This document shows positions 48,139-55,662 of a stretch of 64,000 nt of DNA, piece after piece. Numbering within the stretch: the first letter of the stretch is position 1; each line of letters starts with the position of its first letter. The stretch is from Glaciimonas soli (lineage in GTDB: Bacteria > Pseudomonadota > Gammaproteobacteria > Burkholderiales > Burkholderiaceae_D): the NCBI RefSeq assembly GCF_009497155.1, contig NZ_WINI01000001.1, positions 1 through 64,000 on the forward strand, written 5' to 3'. The notes beneath the pieces were generated by a model, which was given only the letters and a program-made list of their open reading frames with translations, searched no databases and was not told the origin of the DNA. The position numbers and the translations under genes were made by a program.

Positions 48139-48396
48139 ATGAAAATCCAATGCCGTTTTTTTGCCAGTGTTCGCGAAGCCCTTAACGAAACAGATGAAAC
48201 GCTGGAATTGCCAGCAACCGTGCACACCGTTGGTGACGTGCGCAATTATCTACGTGAACGTGGTGGTGTGTGGGAAGAAGTATTGGGGGAAGGGCGCGCA
48301 CTGCGAATGGCATACAATCAAGTGATGACCACGCCGGATACGCCAATAACGGCTGATTGCGAAGTCGCATTTTTTCCACCGGTCACTGGCGGTTGA
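48139..48396 (+). CDS. moaD: Molybdopterin synthase sulfur carrier subunit
   Basis: An 85-residue ubiquitin-fold protein ending in FFPPVTGG; the C-terminal Gly-Gly is the thiocarboxylate site that donates sulfur to precursor Z. It works with MoaE. It starts with KIQCRFFASVREAL. It is 17 bases after moeA. The gap to moaE is unusually large (about 200 bases) because of the palindromic element. Confidence 0.93.
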   Translation: MKIQCRFFASVREALNETDETLELPATVHTVGDVRNYLRERGGVWEEVLGEGRALRMAYNQVMTTPDTPITADCEVAFFPPVTGG

Positions 48397-48412
48397 GTTT
48401 TCCGAGGCTGAC

Positions 48413-48567
48413 GCAAAACAAGGCTGAGCGTACCATTTTTTGCTCACGATCTCGTAACGTCGGTATCGATGATGGGATATGCGTCGCCACCATTTCTAAA
48501 CTTAATTGCTTTCTGTTTGTATCTCGTCTTTTCTGAGCAAAAAATGGTACGCTCAGCCCTGTTTAGC
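48413..48567. repeat. MITE-like element with long terminal inverted repeats
   Basis: 48422-48446 and 48534-48558 are perfect 25-bp inverted repeats. With two mismatches the arms extend to 34 bp (48413-48446 and 48534-48567), leaving 87 bases between. The inner part codes for nothing obvious. It separates moaD from moaE, which are normally almost adjacent. No clear target-site duplication is visible. Confidence 0.65.
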
Positions 48568-48597
48568 TTAATTTTTATAGCGCTTCCAATTGTTACT

Positions 48598-49050
48598 ATG
48601 CCTATCCGTATTCAAACTGCCGATTTTGATGTCAGCGCTGAGTTGGCGCAATTGCGTATGGAGAATCCGAAAGTGGGTGCCATCGTCAGTTTTGTCGGTA
48701 CGGTACGTGATCTTAACGATGGTCATTCAATTTCGCAGATGGAATTGGAACATTATCCGGGCATGACCGAAAAAGCGCTGGAAACGATTATTACGCAAGC
48801 ACAAACGCGCTGGGATATTGCTGATGCGTTGGTGATTCACCGTGTTGGCCCTTTATTGCCTCTGGATCAAATTGTGTTAGTCGCAGTAACCTCAGCCCAT
48901 CGCGGCGAAGCGTTTAAAGCCTGCGAATACATCATCGATTATTTAAAAACGGAAGCGCCATTGTGGAAGAAAGAGCAAACGCCAGAAGGTGCGCATTGGG
49001 TTGACGCGCGTGACAGTGATGATACGGCGTTGACTAAATGGCAGTTGTAG
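48598..49050 (+). CDS. moaE: Molybdopterin synthase catalytic subunit
   Basis: A 150-residue subunit that, with MoaD, makes molybdopterin from precursor Z. VGAIVSFVGTVRDLNDGHSI, LEHYPGMTEKALE, IHRVGPLLPLDQIVLVAV, AHRGEAFKACEYIIDYLK and PLWKKEQTPEGAHWVDARDS (catalytic Lys) are all present. MPIRIQTADFD at ATG 48598 is the family start; no Shine-Dalgarno-like sequence precedes it, and the palindromic element ends only 30 bases upstream. Its expression may therefore depend on the element or on read-through. Confidence 0.93.
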   Translation: MPIRIQTADFDVSAELAQLRMENPKVGAIVSFVGTVRDLNDGHSISQMELEHYPGMTEKALETIITQAQTRWDIADALVIHRVGPLLPLDQIVLVAVTSAHRGEAFKACEYIIDYLKTEAPLWKKEQTPEGAHWVDARDSDDTALTKWQL

Positions 49051-49090
49051 GCAATGATCGGGCTTGTTAAATACATCAGATGAGCCCGCC

Positions 49091-50245
49091 ATGAAAAAAA
49101 TGCCTGGTGCTTTTTCTACCTTATTCCTACTCATTACATTCCTTATGCCACTGCAAGGACATGCCCAAGAAAAAAATCTCCATCTACTGATCGGCACTTA
49201 TACGAATACCAATCGTAACGTGAAGAGTGAGGGGATTTATGCGGTTGACTTCAATCCGAAGAGTGCTGAAGCCATCTATAAAAATGTCGTGAAAAATGTG
49301 ATTAACCCTAGTTATCTGGCGGTTTCACCAGACAAGAAGTTTGTTTACGCTGTCAATGAGAATGGCGAAAAAAGTGAAGTCAGTGCGTTTTCCTATGATG
49401 AAAAATCCGGCAACTTGCACTTTCTTAATAAAGTCGCTTCGCTTGGCGCAGACCCGTGCTACATCACGTTAGATAAAGATGGCAAACATGTGATTGTCGC
49501 CAATTACACCGGCGGCAGTCTGGCAGTGTTTGCTGTTGAGCCTGATGGAAAATTGAGTGAAGCGATTCAGGTGATACAACATGCCGGTAGCAGCGTCACT
49601 AAAAATCGTCAGGACAGTCCTCATGTCCATATGGTGAAATTCGCGCCGGATGGTAAATATCTGTTGGTGAGTGACCTTGGAACCGATCAAGTTTTTAGCT
49701 ACGCTTATAACGCTGCTAACCCAAGAACGCCGTTGACGCTCAAACATACATTCAATGTCAAAAAAGGTAGTGGGCCGCGTCACCTTATCTTTAGCGCGAA
49801 CGGCAAGATCGCTTATCTATTGCACGAGATCGATGGCACATTGACTGTGTTTGGCTACCATGATGGTGTGCTTACACCTGTGCAAGAAACGACAGTCGCC
49901 GCTAAAAATTTTGATAGGACCAAGGAAGGCACGATAGACGCTGCGGATATTCATCTCTCACCCGATGGCAAATTTTTGTACGCATCCAGTCGTGGCGCAG
50001 TTAACGACATCAGTATTTTTTCAGTAGCGGCAAATGGCACATTAAGTCTGGTTACGCACACGCCTGCTTTAGGCAAAGGCCCGCGCAATTTTGCTATCGA
50101 TCCTAGCGGACAATTTTTGTTGGTCGCTCATCAAACCAGCGATGAAGTCGTCATTTTTCGACGCGATCTAGTGACTGGCTTGTTGACCGATAGCGGTAAA
50201 CGCATAGTTATAGGCAGCCCTGTTTGCCTGGTGTTTGTAGGCTGA
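49091..50245 (+). CDS. Exported lactonase family (Pgl-type) beta-propeller protein
   Basis: A 384-residue protein with a signal peptide (MKKMPGAFSTLFLLITFLMP, cleavage after GHAQ) and a seven-bladed propeller of the 6-phosphogluconolactonase/YbhE lactonase family. Blade motifs include LAVSPDKKFVYAVNE, HVIVANYTGGSLAVF, PHVHMVKFAPDGKYLLVSDL, GPRHLIFSANGKIAYLLHE and IHLSPDGKFLYASSRG. Cytoplasmic relatives hydrolyse 6-phosphogluconolactone, but the signal peptide puts this one in the periplasm, so the substrate is more likely another sugar lactone. Its 3' end overlaps the convergent EamA gene by 38 bases. Confidence 0.85.
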   Translation: MKKMPGAFSTLFLLITFLMPLQGHAQEKNLHLLIGTYTNTNRNVKSEGIYAVDFNPKSAEAIYKNVVKNVINPSYLAVSPDKKFVYAVNENGEKSEVSAFSYDEKSGNLHFLNKVASLGADPCYITLDKDGKHVIVANYTGGSLAVFAVEPDGKLSEAIQVIQHAGSSVTKNRQDSPHVHMVKFAPDGKYLLVSDLGTDQVFSYAYNAANPRTPLTLKHTFNVKKGSGPRHLIFSANGKIAYLLHEIDGTLTVFGYHDGVLTPVQETTVAAKNFDRTKEGTIDAADIHLSPDGKFLYASSRGAVNDISIFSVAANGTLSLVTHTPALGKGPRNFAIDPSGQFLLVAHQTSDEVVIFRRDLVTGLLTDSGKRIVIGSPVCLVFVG

Positions 50246-51140
50246 ACGTTTCTTGTGTTGTTATCTTCGATGGAGCGAGCTTGCTTTGCGCAGCTCGCTG
50301 TCCCAGCCATACACTCAGCAAAATCACTATAGAGCCAACGATCTGCAACGGCGATAATTGTTGATCCAACACTAGCCAGCCGAGCAGTGTCGCTGTTACC
50401 GGACTCAATAAACCGAGCGAAGCTGCCGCTGCTGGTTGCAGTTTTTGCAGACCGCGAAACCACAGCCAGTAGGTTAATCCTGCGCCAATTAATCCTAAGT
50501 ACACAAAACCGACGATGTTTTCATTGCTCAATGCGGGCAATGGCGGTTCAAACCACAGCGCAAGAGGCAACAACAATAAACCACCGGCAGTTAATTGCCA
50601 TGCGGTGTAAGTCAGTAACGGGACTGGCGCACGCCAACGCTGGCTTAACGTAGTTCCGACAGCCATGGAGACAGCACCCAATAGTCCGGCACCGATGCCA
50701 ACCGCATCCAATTGTGCCGATGGTGTCAATACTAACAAGGCAACGCCAGCAATACCGATTGCACCAGCGAATATTGCTAATGCACGTGGTGCCTTGCCAA
50801 ACATGAGCCATGAGAACAGCACCACCATTAACGGTTGTATTGCCCCGACTGTCGCGGCGACACCGCCGGGCAAGCGATAGGCAGAAAGAAATAGTAACGA
50901 CCAAAAGATCGTGAAGTTGAGCCCGCCCAGGATAAACACGCGTAGCCACCAGACTCCGGTGGGCAACTGGCGCAACATAATCAGCAACAACAAGCCTATA
51001 GGCAAGGCGCGTAAAGTGGCCAGCGTCAACGGATAACCGGACGGTAGCATTTCTGTCGTGATTAGATAGGTGCTTCCCCAGATTGCCGGTGCAATCGCGG
51101 TAATCAGGGTGTCGCGCAATAGTGTGTTTGATTTTGTCAT
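50208..51140 (-). CDS. EamA/DMT-family transporter
   Basis: A 310-residue inner-membrane protein with ten hydrophobic helices in two EamA repeats (from about residue 10 and from about 145). Typical pieces are IWGSTYLITTEMLPSGYPLT, GAIQPLMVVLFSWLMFGKAP and SLGLLSPVTATLLGWLVLDQ. The family exports small metabolites such as amino acids or drugs; the substrate is unknown. ATG 51140 was preferred to a TTG two codons upstream. It is divergent from a MarR regulator gene with two palindromic sites between them, so repression by that MarR is likely. Confidence 0.87.
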   Translation of the reverse strand: MTKSNTLLRDTLITAIAPAIWGSTYLITTEMLPSGYPLTLATLRALPIGLLLLIMLRQLPTGVWWLRVFILGGLNFTIFWSLLFLSAYRLPGGVAATVGAIQPLMVVLFSWLMFGKAPRALAIFAGAIGIAGVALLVLTPSAQLDAVGIGAGLLGAVSMAVGTTLSQRWRAPVPLLTYTAWQLTAGGLLLLPLALWFEPPLPALSNENIVGFVYLGLIGAGLTYWLWFRGLQKLQPAAAASLGLLSPVTATLLGWLVLDQQLSPLQIVGSIVILLSVWLGQRAAQSKLAPSKITTQETFSLQTPGKQGCL

Positions 51141-51165
51141 GCTCAATGCCTTTAGTTTAGGACTT

Positions 51166-51211
51166 ACGCAAAACAGCCTCAGTGGCGTTTTCGCCTAGCC
51201 GTATTTTGCGT
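51166..51211. repeat. Small palindromic element between the EamA gene and marR
   Basis: ACGCAAAA (51166-51173) pairs with TTTTGCGT (51204-51211), with an inner GGCG/CGCC hairpin (51184-51187 with 51192-51195). Read on the minus strand its end matches 16 of 20 bases of 48411-48430, the left end of the moaD-moaE element. Confidence 0.45.
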
Positions 51212-51270
51212 TGCTTTGATCTGATAGTTTTGTGTGTGCCTTATATCCGAGAATAAATCTTCACATGAAC

Positions 51271-51288
51271 TATCTTCATATCAAGATA
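51271..51288. promoter_or_regulatory. MarR-type operator 1
   Basis: TATCTTCATATCAAGATA, an 18-bp near-palindrome (outer arms TATCTT/AAGATA perfect). It shares form and length with the site at 51308 and lies between the divergent EamA and marR genes. Confidence 0.6.
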
Positions 51289-51307
51289 CATGCATTTTAC
51301 ATTTTTA

Positions 51308-51325
51308 TATCTCGACGTCAAGATA
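51308..51325. promoter_or_regulatory. MarR-type operator 2
   Basis: TATCTCGACGTCAAGATA, an 18-bp near-palindrome 37 bases from operator 1 (centre to centre). The pair probably lets the MarR protein repress both directions. Confidence 0.6.
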
Positions 51326-51410
51326 TAATTGCATCGTGCAAGTCATATACCGCCATTTTGTTGCAATGCCGTATATCGCGCAGATGGATGGAACAGGAGT
51401 CATTAAGACA

Positions 51411-51977
51411 ATGAAAATGCAAAATAAAGAAAAAATACAGCAGCGCAATCACCAAGAACACCAGAAAGACGGTATCAGCGACGAAAGAAAATTTGATAAA
51501 GTCGACACCATTCTTGCGCAATGGCAGCGCGAGCGCCCAGATCTGGATAGCGCGCCAATGGGTATCATTGGTCGTCTGGGGCGCTTGGCGCATTACTTTG
51601 AAGCGGGTGTCAGCGAAGGCTTGGAACAGTTTGGATTGACCAGGTGGTCGTTTGATGTGCTGGCGGCGTTGCGCCGCGCAGGAGCGCCGTATAGCTTGTC
51701 GCCGAATGCATTGTTGCAATCGTTGATGATTACCTCCGGCACCATGACCAATCGCATCGACCATTTGGAGCGTGCCGCTTTGGTGGTGCGTGAAAACAAT
51801 CCGGATGACAGGCGCAGTGTCCTGATTACCTTAACCCCGGCTGGTTTGGAGGTAATTGAACAAGCAGTGTCGGCACACGTCGCCAACGAACATCGTTTAT
51901 TGGCGTCGTTAAAAGAAAATGAACGCGAACAGTTGGCCGGATTATTGCGTCAATTATTATTGGAATTTGAATCTTGA
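51411..51977 (+). CDS. MarR-family transcriptional regulator
   Basis: A regulator of about 188 residues. A charged N-terminal tail (residues 1-40, rich in Gln/Lys/Glu) precedes a MarR winged-helix domain: LGRLAHYFEAGVSEGLEQFG, TRWSFDVLAALRRAGAPYSL, TSGTMTNRIDHLERAALVVR and ENNPDDRRSVLITLTPAG (wing). It probably represses itself and the divergent EamA exporter through the two 18-bp sites. ATG 51411 is supported by AGGAG eleven bases upstream; earlier in-frame ATGs would place the operators closer to the start. Its stop overlaps the TTG start of earP by a few bases. Confidence 0.85.
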   Translation: MKMQNKEKIQQRNHQEHQKDGISDERKFDKVDTILAQWQRERPDLDSAPMGIIGRLGRLAHYFEAGVSEGLEQFGLTRWSFDVLAALRRAGAPYSLSPNALLQSLMITSGTMTNRIDHLERAALVVRENNPDDRRSVLITLTPAGLEVIEQAVSAHVANEHRLLASLKENEREQLAGLLRQLLLEFES

Positions 51978-53167
51978 GTAATCTAAAAGAAAATCAAAAA
52001 GCGGTACCCATAAATGATCAGGCAACATCACTTGCATTGTTTTGCAAAGTCGTTGATAACTATGGCGACATTGGCATTTGCTGGCGTCTGGCGCGACAGT
52101 TGGAGCAGGAACATGGCATTGCCGTCACTTTGTGGGTGGATGACTTAATCAGTTTTAAGCGAATTTGTCCGGAAGTCGTCATTGACTGTGATGTGCAGCA
52201 GATCGGTACCGTGATCGTACGGCATTGGCGTGATCAGGACGGCGTGTTTACGGTCAATGACATCGCCGATATCGTGATTGAGTTTTTCGGTTGCAATATA
52301 CCGCCTGCGTACATTGCGACGATGGCACTATGCACTCCGCAACCTGCATGGATTAATCTGGAAGGACTCAGTGCAGAGGAATGGGTAGAGGGGTGCCACA
52401 CGTTGCCTTCGCCACACCCAACGCTGTCATTGACGAAGTACTTTTTTTATCCGGGCTTTACAGCGCGCACAGGAGGCTTGTTGGTCGAAGCCAATCTGGC
52501 GCAGCAGAGGCAAGAGTTCCAACAGGACCCGGTCGCGATGGCGGCATTTTTGACCAATCTAGGTGTGACGCAAACAGAGATAGCATCATTAAAGATCTCC
52601 CTTTTTTGCTATCCGTTCGCACCGGTATCGGAATTGTTTGATACATGGCAAAGCGGTGACACAGCGATTACTTGTTTAGTGCCGGAAGGCGTAGCTATAG
52701 ATGCGATGCAGGTGTTTTTTGGAGGACCTGTTGTTGCAGGATCAGTTGCGACGAAGGGTGCATTGACTGTGCGTATTTTGCCTTTTATTACGCAACAAGA
52801 TTACGATAAATTGTTGTGGGCTTGCGATCTCAATTTTGTTCGAGGGGAAGACTCTTTCGTTCGTGCGCAGTGGGCAGAAAAACCTTTTGTCTGGCATATT
52901 TATCCGCAAGACAAAAATTTGCATCACGTAAAATTACAAGCTTTTTTGCGACGTTATCTGGAAAATACCAATAGTGAGGGTCTGGCAGCGATGTGGCGCA
53001 GCTGGAATCATATGGGAAATCCGCCCGAGGAAATTGCGTCAGCATGGCCTTTATTCCATGCTGAAATGCCAAAAATTACTGAGATGACAATAATATGGCG
53101 ACAACACATGCTTGAAAATGGTGATTTCACCTCAAATTTGCTGCGCTTTGTCGAGACAATTAAATGA
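51974..53167 (+). CDS. earP: EF-P arginine rhamnosyltransferase EarP
   Basis: A 397-residue GT-B-type glycosyltransferase that attaches rhamnose from dTDP-rhamnose to an arginine of EF-P. LFCKVVDNYGDIGICWRLAR near residue 25 holds the catalytic Asp region, and the C-terminal domain has PFITQQDYDKLLWACDLNFV and RGEDSFVRAQWAEKPFVWHI, the nucleotide-sugar-binding block. It starts at TTG 51974, overlapping the marR stop, so it may be co-transcribed with marR; efp lies 140 bases downstream, the usual partner. Confidence 0.93.
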   Translation: MSNLKENQKAVPINDQATSLALFCKVVDNYGDIGICWRLARQLEQEHGIAVTLWVDDLISFKRICPEVVIDCDVQQIGTVIVRHWRDQDGVFTVNDIADIVIEFFGCNIPPAYIATMALCTPQPAWINLEGLSAEEWVEGCHTLPSPHPTLSLTKYFFYPGFTARTGGLLVEANLAQQRQEFQQDPVAMAAFLTNLGVTQTEIASLKISLFCYPFAPVSELFDTWQSGDTAITCLVPEGVAIDAMQVFFGGPVVAGSVATKGALTVRILPFITQQDYDKLLWACDLNFVRGEDSFVRAQWAEKPFVWHIYPQDKNLHHVKLQAFLRRYLENTNSEGLAAMWRSWNHMGNPPEEIASAWPLFHAEMPKITEMTIIWRQHMLENGDFTSNLLRFVETIK

Positions 53168-53306
53168 GAGCAGTATAAAAATCGGTTAAAATATAAGGCT
53201 AATTTTTAAATGCATTATTAAATTCAATCACTCGTAGGCTTGCGACGTTTTCTGTTGGTAGGCTGAAGATGATTTTTTTGTAACTTACTTTTTACGTATA
53301 TTCGCT

Positions 53307-53867
53307 ATGAATCCAGCAAAAGAAATTAAAGTCGGCAACATCATTGAGTTCGGCGATTCAAAAACACCTATGATCGTTCTGCGTTCAGACGTCAACGGTT
53401 CTAGTCGTACTGGCTTTACCTACAAATGGAAGATGAAAAATCTTTTGACTGGTAGCCCTCAAGAGGTCGTCGCGCGTGGCGATGATAAATATCAAAAAAT
53501 CGTGCTTGATAAAAAAGAAGTCACCTATTCTTATTTCGCAGATCCGTTGTATGTGTTCATGGACAGTGAATACAATCAGTATGAGATTGAAGGCGAAAAT
53601 ATGGGCGATGCCTTGGGTTATCTTGAAGACGGCATGGTATGCGAAGCTGTTTTCTACAATGAAAAAGCTATTTCAGTTGAATTGCCAACCACAATCGTGC
53701 GTAAAGTTGTGTACAGCGAGCCAGCGGTTAAAGGTAACACTTCAGGTAACGTGTTGAAAGAAGCAAAACTGGCAACTGGCCACATCGTTCAAGTGCCGTT
53801 GTTTGTTTCGCAAGACGACATGATTGAAATTGATACACGCACCAATGAATACAAAAAACGTGTGTAA
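53307..53867 (+). CDS. efp: Translation elongation factor P (arginine-modified type)
   Basis: A 186-residue three-domain factor that relieves ribosome stalling at polyproline. The modification loop reads NGSSRTGF, with Arg34 in place of the Lys of the E. coli type, which fits rhamnosylation by EarP encoded upstream. The domains (KOW-like 1-65, OB 68-130, OB 131-186) are complete, with the C-terminal [14 protein letters not shown] signature. It has its own AT-rich leader and a terminator directly after. Confidence 0.97.
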   Translation: MNPAKEIKVGNIIEFGDSKTPMIVLRSDVNGSSRTGFTYKWKMKNLLTGSPQEVVARGDDKYQKIVLDKKEVTYSYFADPLYVFMDSEYNQYEIEGENMGDALGYLEDGMVCEAVFYNEKAISVELPTTIVRKVVYSEPAVKGNTSGNVLKEAKLATGHIVQVPLFVSQDDMIEIDTRTNEYKKRV

Positions 53868-53884
53868 TTAGTTTTAATGCACGC

Positions 53885-53919
53885 AAAAAACGCTGCTGAT
53901 TTTCTGCAGCGTTTTTTTT
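53885..53919 (+). terminator. Intrinsic terminator after efp
   Basis: AAAAAACGCTGC pairs with GCAGCGTTTTTT (53885-53896 with 53906-53917); eight T in a row. Confidence 0.92.
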
Positions 53920-54046
53920 CGCCTTTGCATTCTTTTGTTTGATGGGGAAACAAGGTAATATTGGTAAAATATTTCTCGTCGGAACTATTTTTTTGTGCGC
54001 ATACTCATCGCGTTACAAATTGTCGTTTTGACCTTCGGAGATTGTT

Positions 54047-54439
54047 ATGAAAAAAATCGTCACGTTGTTGTCAATCTCTGGCGTATTTGTGTTGGCAGGT
54101 TGCGTTGCAGTCCCTATGGATCAACCCGGCTATTATCAACCGCAAGCGGCCGCTGCACAGTCTTTATATTACGACTCAATTCCAGTGACGCCGACTTACG
54201 TAGATCCAGTCCCGGTTGCTTCAGTGTATGTGCCGCCGGCGACGGTAGCGATGCCGGTAATTAGCACATCAATTCACCTTGGCGGACATTATCATCGGCT
54301 CCCGCATCATCATAGGCCGCATCATAAACCTCATCGTCCACCGCATCATGGCCATCGTCCGCCCAGCCATAGACCGCCGCATCACGGACACCGGCCACCA
54401 CATCACGGTCATCGACCAAGCGCCAAACCGCACAAATGA
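54047..54439 (+). CDS. His/Pro-rich lipoprotein, unknown function
   Basis: A 130-residue protein with a lipoprotein signal (lipobox VLAGC, Cys19), a Pro/Val/Tyr-rich middle, and a C-terminal third (from about residue 78) built from repeats of RPPHHGH and similar units with more than twenty histidines. Such tails commonly bind Ni, Zn or Cu, so a metal-buffering or metal-delivery role at the cell envelope is possible but not shown. The ATG at 54047 has GGAG about nine bases upstream. The repeat is also visible in the DNA (54290-54420) and may vary in copy number. It stands alone between efp and metR. Confidence 0.75.
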   Translation: MKKIVTLLSISGVFVLAGCVAVPMDQPGYYQPQAAAAQSLYYDSIPVTPTYVDPVPVASVYVPPATVAMPVISTSIHLGGHYHRLPHHHRPHHKPHRPPHHGHRPPSHRPPHHGHRPPHHGHRPSAKPHK

Positions 54440-54588
54440 GGCGGAACAAAATAAATCATTTGAGACAAGCAGAAACGAATCGTCAGTTTGAAAATCATCA
54501 TCGTCCGGTTCAAATGGGAGTGACATTCGGAGGTCAGGCAGAGGCATCTCAAAATTCAAATTAGTTTTTGCCGCCGGCTTTCTGCAGT

Positions 54589-54622
54589 AAAAAACCACAT
54601 GCTTTTATACATGTGGTTTTTT
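54589..54622. terminator. Bidirectional terminator between the lipoprotein gene and metR
   Basis: AAAAAACCACATG pairs perfectly with CATGTGGTTTTTT around an eight-base loop. It can serve the convergent genes on both sides. Confidence 0.9.
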
Positions 54623-54629
54623 ATGTGCG

Positions 54630-55550
54630 TCACAATAATTCAACGCTCAATAAATTCAAATAACAACTCTCTCGCGTCGTGTTTACAAAATCAGCCAGAT
54701 ACGGTTTTTCTGACGCGTCTGGTAAACAAGCCGCATATAACTTGCCGATCAAGCCGTCGGGAGTAATGCGTTTTGCCAGCACATAATCCCGATTAACATA
54801 ACTTTGGGCTGCCCAGATAGGTAGGGTTGCGATCCCGCGGCGACTGGCAACCAATTGCAGCATTGCTACGGTTAATTCTGTGGTGCGTCGTGGGGTTTGG
54901 ATGCCTGCGGGTTTTAATACTTGTCTGACGATATCGAGCATGTCGTCAGGCACAGGGTAAGTGATCAGGGTATCGCTGGCAAAGTCGGCTGCGACCAGAT
55001 AATCACGTGCGGCCAACGGATGATCATGCGCTAATAGAGCGACAATTTCAAAGCTGAACAAAGGGTGATAATCGACTTTTTCATCCTGGTCGATTTCCGC
55101 CACAATCGCGACATCAGCCCGATGTTCGTACAGTAATCCGACTGGATCGGCTTGAAATCCCGAGACGATATCAAGTTCTACCTCGGGCCATCGCTTGCGG
55201 AAAATATCCATCGCGGGCATCAGCCAATCAAAGCAGGTATGACACTCCACCGCAATGCGCAACTGTCCGGCGACGCCTTGCGCCAGGCGCACCAAATCAC
55301 GCTCACTTTCCGCTACTTGCGGTAATACGGTATCCGCTAATTTTAATAGGCGCTCACCAGCCGGGGTAAAGCGTACCGGTACCGATTTTCGTTCAAACAA
55401 AGTGGTGCCGTGATGATCTTCCAACTGCTTGATCTGATGTGATAAAGCCGATTGCGTGACGTTGAGTAACGTCGCGGCACGCAGTAAGTTGCCTGCTTCA
55501 CGTAGTGCATGCAGGGTTTTCAGATGGCGTAACTCGAGGATGGATTGCAT
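54630..55550 (-). CDS. metR: LysR-type regulator MetR
   Basis: A 306-residue LysR-family activator of methionine genes that uses homocysteine as co-effector. The N-terminal winged helix (ELRHLKTLHALREAGNLLRA, then NVTQSALSHQIKQLEDHHGT) is followed by the effector domain with ECHTCFDWLMPAMDIFRKRW, the characteristic MetR block. It is divergent from metE, with a MetR box between, so it most likely activates metE and regulates itself. Confidence 0.93.
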   Translation of the reverse strand: MQSILELRHLKTLHALREAGNLLRAATLLNVTQSALSHQIKQLEDHHGTTLFERKSVPVRFTPAGERLLKLADTVLPQVAESERDLVRLAQGVAGQLRIAVECHTCFDWLMPAMDIFRKRWPEVELDIVSGFQADPVGLLYEHRADVAIVAEIDQDEKVDYHPLFSFEIVALLAHDHPLAARDYLVAADFASDTLITYPVPDDMLDIVRQVLKPAGIQTPRRTTELTVAMLQLVASRRGIATLPIWAAQSYVNRDYVLAKRITPDGLIGKLYAACLPDASEKPYLADFVNTTRESCYLNLLSVELL

Positions 55551-55565
55551 AGGATGCTTTGATTA

Positions 55566-55578
55566 TGAATAAAATTCA
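55566..55578. promoter_or_regulatory. MetR box
   Basis: TGAATAAAATTCA fits the known MetR consensus TGAA-N5-TTCA exactly. It lies 16 bases before metR and 85 before metE in the divergent promoter region. A second half-site-like TTGAATCA follows at 55602. Confidence 0.75.
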
Positions 55579-55662
55579 AGTTGATTCTTAATATTTGTCG
55601 TTTGAATCATAGTCTATATTATTGCAACATGCCAAGTATCACTTACCACCTTGGATATAGTT

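Noticed and set aside
48469-48597. N-terminal extension of MoaE through the palindromic element
   Set aside because: MoaE proteins begin at MPIRIQ-like sequence; the extension is hydrophobic and encoded by the repeat arm.
54290-54420. CRISPR-like array
   Set aside because: The repeats are short, adjacent and in frame, encoding the His-Pro tail; there are no unique spacers or cas genes. I saw no CRISPR array elsewhere in the window.
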